A stretch of DNA of 64,000 nt from Antedon mediterranea (taxonomy: Eukaryota; Echinodermata; Crinoidea; Comatulida; Antedonidae), in the NCBI RefSeq assembly GCF_964355755.1, contig NC_092673.1:35783648-35847647 (forward strand), written 5' to 3'. The position numbers and the translations under genes were made by a program. The notes beneath the pieces were generated by a model, which worked only from the letters and a program-made list of their open reading frames with translations, was not told where the DNA came from and ran no database searches. This document shows, one piece after another, positions 52,367-64,000 of this stretch. Position 1 is the stretch's first letter; every line of letters begins with the position of its first letter.

Positions 52367-53092
52367 GGCGCCTCCTGCCCTACTACATTAGATCTAAAAC
52401 AATCGAGGTGGCATGGTGTAAAGGAGAAAAAAATGGGATTAATATATGCTTTATTAAATAAGTATGTCTTAAGTCCTTAAAATGGCCCCTATTTTTTACT
52501 CAAAACTGATAGGCCTAGTAGCTCCTATTATAAACCACGCACGAACGTAGTTTGTGTGACAAATCTTACAATTATTATGATAAATCAGTCCAATGGTACA
52601 ATTTATAATAATAGCATATGGCAGCCATATTGGATTCCAAGATGGCCGCCATTAAAAACGTAGATAATACATTTATATACGGTAATAATTTAATCATCAA
52701 ATTATGGCTGCCATATGCTATTATTATAAATTGTACCATTGGACTGATTTATCAAAATATTGTAAGAATTGTCACACAAATTACGTTCGTAGGTGATTTA
52801 GGGTTGGAAAAATTGAGTAAATGGGAGCCATTTTGAAATCCAAGATGGCGGCCAAAATAGGGTCGGGAAAAATTGGCCCCCTGCAGTTGCAATGAATTCT
52901 ACTAGTCCCAAGGATTTCAAAACTTCCAATAACTCAACTTGAGCATTAAATTAAAATAAATTAAAAAAAGTTCCAATTCAAAAACAACTTATATTATTAG
53001 TAAAGCGTTATCGTATGTTACTCACGTCAGTTTGAGCAATTACAGCAATTATACAACCATACAATATTATAGTACAACAATATAGTAATAAT
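52367..53092. repeat. 726-bp tandem unit, copy 2
   Basis: Very similar to copy 1 with scattered substitutions and small indels, so the duplication is recent. A short plus-strand frame at 52618-52836 arises only from the foldback arms. Confidence 0.85.
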
Positions 53093-53683
53093 AAGTTGGA
53101 ATTATATTTTACCGTAATATTAATAATAATTATTAATATTATCATCATCAATTCATTGAGTATATCACCAGGTGTTGGTTCACAAAGTTAGTTAACAATG
53201 ACATATATAAATATTTCACAATTAGTTATGTTGTTGTTGTTGGTATCAGTGTGTATATCTTGCCATGTGTTGCTGTATCAGGTAGCTATCGCATTTGTAG
53301 CTTCGATGTTCAAACAATCTATTTACCAAATTGTATCAAGGCATACTGTTCAAATCTTTAGTAGTACATTGTTCTAATTCTTGCACGTAAGCATTTCTTG
53401 TTCGATTCATCATGAGCGACGAGTATTATTATATAATGTAAGTACTCTATACCGAAAATAAAACATAAAAAACATTGTAAAGTCCGCAAGACTGAATCAG
53501 TCGCTCAACCAAGTACGAATATGTTTTACTTATTGCAACAGTTATTACATAGCAAAGCAATCAACTAAATTGCTTTGATTGTATCCTGAACTAAAAATTC
53601 ACCCCAAAGAAACGACAAATTAAAAGTTCTAATCAACGACCACTTGAAACAACTTTCTTTAACTTCAATGGAAGGATGGCGGT

Positions 53684-53833
53684 GGTGATGATGATCTGAT
53701 GATGATGACGACGACGACGATGATGTTGATTTAAATATGATCATGACGATAATGATGACGATGACGATGATGATGATGACGATGATGATGATGACGATGA
53801 TAATGATAACGTCGTTGATGATGATGATGGATT
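53684..53833. repeat. GAT/GAC-rich microsatellite
   Basis: Mostly (GATGAC) and (GATGATGAT) runs over about 150 bp. Confidence 0.85.
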
Positions 53834-54399
53834 GCAGCTTAACCGTATTTAAATATAAATAAAATATTTTTCACCAAATACGTTTGTTGAATTGACTTTT
53901 ATAATTATGCTGATTATAAACTATTATATCATCTTCATAACACAGTCACTAAACGAATTCAATCAACGATCAGCTATACGATACAATACGTTTATATACA
54001 CTTCGTTGTCAACCTATCATTTACGTTCTATATATGAGATACGTCTTGTATTGCTAAAAACCAAGATAAATAAAAAGAAGGAAAAACATGAACAAAAGTC
54101 CAGTGAATTTTGAGTTGAAGATATTTAAGTATTGTACATAAATTTGAGTTCCTAAATCTGTTTGTTTTTAGTCAATATATTTGGTGGTAATTCTCGCAGC
54201 TGCTAATTAGTACATACTTATAATTTCTTATCTTATTACGTGACAGCTATCTTGAGTGACGGTCATCAACTGGGTTAAACACAACAATATGTTTGCTTAT
54301 AACATTAATATCAAATATTGCCTGTTATTATAATCTATCATTATGACGTTGATTATAGATTATTTTAATAAGATGCTGATAATGGCATAGTTGAAACAA

Positions 54400-54406
54400 T
54401 ATAAAT
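54400..54406 (+). promoter_or_regulatory. TATA box of subtilase 2
   Basis: TATAAAT about 30 bp before the expected untranslated exon, which ends ACACAAAG at 54451 followed by GTAAGC. Same arrangement as subtilase 1. Confidence 0.5.
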
Positions 54407-54452
54407 AATACACATTTTTACCAATTATTCACTTCAAACATTGACACAAAGG

Positions 54453-54693
54453 TAAGCCAGTACGTTAAGTTTGGTATATTTTATTATTTAGCCTTTAGGT
54501 ATTTGAAGCTAAACCAGTAAGTTAAGTTTGGTATATTTTAGTATTTAGCCTTTAGGTATTAAAAGCCAGTAAGTTAACTTTGGTATATTTTATTATTTAG
54601 CCTTTAGTTATTTGAAGCTAAGCCAGTAAGTTAAGTTTGGTATATTTTATTATTTAGCCTTTAGCTATTTGAAGCTAAGCCAGTAAGTTAAGT
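54453..54693. repeat. about 60-bp tandem repeat carrying splice-donor words
   Basis: Four to five copies of GCCAGTAAGTTAAGTTTGGT plus ATATTTTATTATTTAGCCTT. The array begins at the donor of the untranslated exon, so each unit repeats a GTAAG donor-like word. It fills most of the 5' UTR intron of subtilase 2. Confidence 0.85.
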
Positions 54694-54717
54694 ATGTTGT
54701 TTTCTTTCAGATTGAAA

Positions 54718-59965
<5,248 letters not shown>

Positions 59966-60023
59966 ATAGTGGATGTGGATACTTAAATGTAAGTGTATTT
60001 TAACGATGAGGTATTTTTTACTT

Positions 60024-60155
60024 AAGCTCTGTCTACACCATCAGACTAGTTTGATCAAAAATGTGTGATGTGCCCAAGTATGGTAGTGATATGTCATCGT
60101 GTCCATATATTGGTACATCACATTTGTCTCATAAAGTTTGATAGTGTAGGCAGAG
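60024..60155. mobile_element. MITE family 1 copy
   Basis: AAGCTCTGTCTACACCATCA at left, AGTTTGATAGTGTAGGCAGA at right. Possibly within a 3' UTR intron of subtilase 2. Confidence 0.85.
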
Positions 60156-60554
60156 AAGATTAGACCTAAACTTTTTAAATTTAGACAAGTGAAATTCAAA
60201 TATTTATTCATTGGTATAAACAGAACAAAACTTGACATGAATTTGTTGTGAAAATAATGATTTCGCTTTCAACACATTTTTATACACCTTTACTTGTTTT
60301 CTTTTAGATTATCGTCAAATTGTTAATGAATAATCAATGAAGCGTGTAACCATTGAGTGGATTATGCCGATTTAAACAAATGATTGAATAAGTCAATAAA
60401 GTTGATAAAGCAAATAAAAAGTAGTTTGTCATTTTGTTCGCTTTCATTATTACGTAAAACTTATTACATTCCAATTTCCTCTAACGAGATCACGTTTAGA
60501 TTGAAATAAAATTGCTATCCAATTAGAACATCCAATGAAATCTCTAGCGGTCTA

Positions 60555-61605
60555 AAGTTTGGTTCCCACTAGGCCGCAACGCAAGGACGTAGACGCAACA
60601 TATCGACGCGAAGTGCCGTCTAAAGCTTTGTTCCCACTAGCGACGCAACGCAAGGACGTAGACGCAACATATCGACGCGAAGTGCCGTCTAAAGCTTTGT
60701 TCCCACTAGCGACGCAACGCAAGGACGTAGACGCAACATATCGACGCGAAGTGCCGTATAAAGTTTGGTTCCCACTAGGCCGCAACGCAAGGACGTAGAC
60801 GCAACATATCGACGCGAAGTGCCGTATAAAGTTTGGTTCCCACTAGGACGCAACGCAAGGACGTAGACGCAACATATCGACGCGAAGTGCCGTATAAAGC
60901 TTTGTTCCCACTAGCGACGCAACGCAAGGACGTAGACGCAACATATCGACGCGAAGTGCGGTCTAAAGCTTGGTTCCCACTAGGCCGCAACGCAAGGACG
61001 TAGACGCAACATATCGACGTAAAGTGCCGTATAAAGCTTGGTTCCCACTAGCGACGCAACGCAAGGACGTAGACGCAACATATCGACGTAAAGTGCCGTA
61101 TAAAGTTTGGTTCCCACTAGCGACGCAACGCAAGGACGTAGACGCAACATATCGACGTAAAGTGCCGTATAAAGCTTGGTTCCCACTAGCGACGCAACGC
61201 AAGGACGTAGACGCAACATATCGACGCGAAGTGCCGTATAAAGCTTGGTTCCCACTAGGCCGCAACGCAAGGACGTAGACGCAACATATCGACGCGAAGT
61301 GCCGTATAAAGTTTGGTTCCCACTAGGCCGCAACGCAAGGACGTAGACGCAACATATCGACGCGAAGTGCCGTATAAAGCTTGGTTCCCACTAGGCCGCA
61401 ACGCAAGGACGTAGACGCAACATATCGACGCGAAGTGCCGTATAAAGCTTGGTTCCCACTAGCGACGCAACGCAAGGACGTAACGCAAGTAAGTGATTTG
61501 ACCAATCACAAGCGATGGATTATTCGAACAGTGGCTTGTCATTGGTCAACTCGCTTGTGTTGGGCGTAAGTCCTCGCGTTGCGTCTCTAGTGGGAACCAG
61601 GCTTT
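60555..61605. repeat. 68/69-bp array built from the left half of MITE family 2
   Basis: Thirteen head-to-tail units of AAGCTTGGTTCCCACTAGCG + ACGCAACGCAAGGACGTAGA + CGCAACATATCGACGCGAAG + TGCCGTATA, followed by one complete element at 61446-61605. That element has both termini and the TTTGACCAATCACAAGCGAT inner arm. Units alternate between CTAGCGACGCAAC and CTAGGCCGCAAC forms, which explains the one-base length difference. Overlapping reading frames on both strands are artefacts of the array. Confidence 0.92.
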
Positions 61606-62593
61606 GTATTATTCAACACCGTTTTCTGCTTTATACGTCGCTTAAATTCAACTTATCGTAAAATGGGAATGCGAGATTTATAAAGAAAATAAAAATCCTT
61701 CTCTGCGTATGAAACAGTTGGCGACTCTTTAAAATCTTTATGTTTCATTTTATCATTTCACATAAACATACTTCATTACAATAAATAACAGGCGAAACAA
61801 AAGTTACAATATGTATATTTTTCATTAAAATTTACATTAAAATTATTGCACTTATTAATTATGTACATGAAAATGAATTACATGCTTATATATGAATATA
61901 AGAGAACCTTTCCAATAAACTCATATCTACAGAATGACTATATATCAAGATCATTGGATTGCAGATTACTAATATGGTATGAAATGGTTTAAAAAGTAGT
62001 ACTAATTATATAAATTACTGTTTAATTGTCCGTCTGTCAAATGACAGTTTCTAACTATAAGGTTTAACTACCGATGACACTGAGGCTTTTAATCAACTTT
62101 CTGTTTAAATTTAAAATTTGGCACTCAACTTCAACAAAAGCTATAAACACTTAAATGTCCAAAAGGTATTTTCACTCCTATTATACAAAGAGGAATAGGC
62201 ATTAAATGATATCAGTTCTGTATTCATCAATTACTAATTTTATACACTTTAAAAATTGAATGGAAAGACAAATATTGAATGAAACTGTACATTTGCACTT
62301 ATACTGAATAAAATGGCGTAATATAACCGGCGGTCTTAGTCTCACTCTAAACTAGGCCTAATTAAGTATGACATTTGTTTTCTCCTCTTAAACAGTTATT
62401 GAAAAAAAAAAGAAATCTTTTTCGCATAGCATATGAAATGACGGAATTTCAACCTAGTTTGAGCCTTGCGGTTGTAGCGCTTTAAAAACATTTATTTTGA
62501 TTTGGCTATACAAAAGAAAATTATTATTATTATTATTAATATGATTATTAATTATTGGTGTGTGTGTCAATGAATTATGTTTGAGGATGATTT

Positions 62594-62666
62594 TCTCTTG
62601 GTGGTCTAGAGGTATGACACGACAGACTAGTATTACGCAGGTCAAAGGTTGAATCCACGGTACAAA
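62594..62666 (+). pseudogene. tRNA-like sequence (SINE head or tRNA relic)
   Basis: A-box-like TGGTCTAGAGGTATGA and B-box-like GGTTGAATCC at tRNA spacing (about 45 bp). A clean cloverleaf with a single obvious anticodon is not evident, so a functional tRNA is unlikely. Confidence 0.4.
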
Positions 62667-62990
62667 ACATCTTACAGTAATTCGTCATAGCAACTTTTAA
62701 AATGGAAGTTATTTACCTACTATATTGTTTGTTTTTACCATTGAACTAAAATCAATTATGTAAAATATTTATCCCTATACAATTACTGACATTGTAAAAC
62801 ATTTTGCTAACTATGTCTCAACATTAAAGATAGTAATGTGTTTTATTGGAAGACCGGTTTTGGCACGAATTTTCTATTAATGAATATTTTTGAATGAACT
62901 ACAGTAATTTCTATTCGTTTTCTTGAATCTTATTTGAATGATAAACTTGAATACAATATCTTGATATTGAATACAATTTTGCACTATGTT

Positions 62991-63090
62991 CCACGTCCGA
63001 TAAGTGACATACTGTAACTGTAAGCTGGTTCCTCATCTGATAAGTGACATACTGTAACTGTAAATTGGTTTCTCGTCCGATAAGTGAACA
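62991..63090. repeat. about 41-bp tandem repeat, 2.5 copies
   Basis: TCCGATAAGTGACATACTGT plus AACTGTAAGCTGGTTCCTC, ending at the stop codon side of the right-edge gene. Confidence 0.75.
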
Positions 63091-63917
63091 TTATCCCAGA
63101 CATAAACAATACTTCCGATTTGAATTTCGTTTCAATGTAGCAGCAATTTCGTCACTGATTCCTTCAGAAAAGGACTTCGCAAGTTTATTGACCTTACGTC
63201 GATTATAAATGATAAAGATGACAAATTCAGGATTTATCGGTTTGTCTCTTGCATGCAGACCAGAGCTATGATGTCTGTTTGATGTCGAAGATACAGAAGC
63301 ATGACTAAACATGCTGTAAAGCTCCTCGTCGTCGACGTCAGCAAAACGGTAGAAATGAAATGCATCGTCCGTGAAGACTCTACTTGATGTAGAAGTCTGG
63401 CTAGATGTGCCGCTAAGGTCAGATGTCGGTGACATCAAAGAGGAATGGTGTGGCAATCCTTCTGATTCAGACGATTCTGTTCTTTCACAGAAATTATGAC
63501 TTTCTTTCACGTCTTTCACGTAAGCTCCAAGTTCTTTTTCACAGCCAACCTGTGAGAGGTTCTCAAATGAATCTTGTCTTAAGTAACCAAACTCTAGTTC
63601 ATCTCCTTCATCATTGTCACTTTTAATCGTCTTATCAATATCTTCATTGTCACGTCCTCCTCCAGATTCAATGACGTCATCTGAAATGTACCCTTCATTT
63701 ACGATGCCTTGTTCAACATCTTGTTTCACTAACAAGTCTGTACTGTGACAACTTTCGTTAGTATCACTGTCTGACATAGTATTGCTAAGAGCATCAGATA
63801 TTGATTGGTTACGGAAGAACTCCCTGTGTGGTGTGCTATGGACTGAGATCTCTGGATAAACTTGTGAAGTAGTCAATGCAATGTGGCTATCACTGTTACA
63901 ACTTGTAGGCGTGTCAT
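63091..63917 (-). CDS. terminal exon of an unrecognised acidic, serine-rich protein
   Basis: C-terminal exon of about 275 codons; the acceptor TTTTTTTAG precedes 63917 and the rest of the gene lies beyond the right edge. The first two thirds are acidic and rich in Ser, Asp and Glu (for example SDSDTNESCHSTD, GYISDDVIESGGG, SDNDEGDELEFGYL), with low-complexity SGTSSQTSTSSRVF, suggesting a disordered, phosphorylatable region. The last 60 residues look folded: NPEFVIFIIYNRRKVNKLAK, SFSEGISDEIAATLKR, ending KYCLCLG. I do not recognise the family. Long open frame, biased composition and a strong acceptor make it a convincing coding exon. Confidence 0.75.
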
Positions 63918-64000
63918 CTAAAAAAAAAAAGAGTATACATACTGTGTTTATATTGTTTCACAAGCAAATATACAAGAACTTATATTATTTTAAAATTTGA

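Larger units (their letters stand above)
50668..54717. other. spacer between the two subtilases
   Basis: Begins with the 3' UTR of subtilase 1 (AATAAA at 50808-50813). Then follow a SINE-like element, a tandem pair of 726-bp foldback units, a GAT-rich microsatellite and the TATA, untranslated exon and repeat-filled 5' UTR intron of subtilase 2. A segment at 50883-51010 (CTCACGTCAGCCTGAGCAAC) is a third diverged copy of the tail of the 726-bp units. No additional gene is visible. Confidence 0.65.
59966..63090. other. 3' UTR of subtilase 2, MITE-derived array, spacer
   Basis: The subtilase 2 message may contain a 3' UTR intron: GTAAGT at about 59990 and a TTTTCTTTTAG acceptor at 60308, with a family 1 MITE between them. 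AATAAA at 60395-60400 is the likely poly(A) signal. The family 2 array follows. From 61606 on, AT-rich sequence probably includes the 3' UTR of the right-edge minus-strand gene. Confidence 0.5.

Noticed and set aside
60552-61505. Frames of 60-117 residues on both strands
   Set aside because: Produced by the MITE-derived 68/69-bp array; frames overlap each other on both strands.

Overview
The window is eukaryotic, AT-rich and gene-sparse. Coding sequence is split into short exons with GT/AG borders, and introns and spacers are packed with minisatellites, short foldback DNA transposons, tRNA-derived SINEs and LINE remnants. Gene content and repeat style suggest a marine invertebrate, probably a deuterostome such as an echinoderm. 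That placement is an inference; the species cannot be named from the sequence alone.

Layout: (1) 1853-5468, minus: a complete five-exon non-muscle/smooth-muscle type myosin regulatory light chain. (2) 7287-25389, plus: a complete eight-exon gene for a 505-residue protein with a signal sequence and about seven membrane spans, resembling the GOLD-domain seven-transmembrane (GOST) group. Its introns hold a 44-bp satellite (30 copies) and a 57-bp satellite (about 35 copies). (3) 29345-44542, minus: a complete seven-exon TRUB1-type tRNA pseudouridine synthase (242 residues). Its introns hold a 28-bp array, a 16-bp array, a roughly 6.3-kb array of about 90 70-bp units, a piggyBac-like element with TTAA target duplication, a Harbinger-like element and a cluster of inverted elements with two degenerate tRNA-Val copies. 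(4) 46929-50667 and 54718-59965, plus: two tandem eight-exon proteinase K-like secreted subtilases. Exons 3-6 and the last exon have identical lengths. The second copy carries a one-base frameshift in its propeptide exon. (5) 63091-63917, minus: the terminal coding exon of an acidic, serine-rich protein I do not recognise, whose gene continues past the right edge.

The genes do not form one pathway. Light chain and GOST-like gene are divergent across a 1.8-kb spacer, and TRUB1 and subtilase 1 are divergent across about 2 kb. The two proteases are a local duplication.

The most notable non-genic signal is the link between transposons and minisatellites. In two places (28.9 kb and 60.6-61.6 kb) the end of a short inverted-repeat element has become the unit of a tandem array. 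Coordinates of exons, splice sites and arrays were read by eye; copy numbers are approximate unless array length divides exactly.
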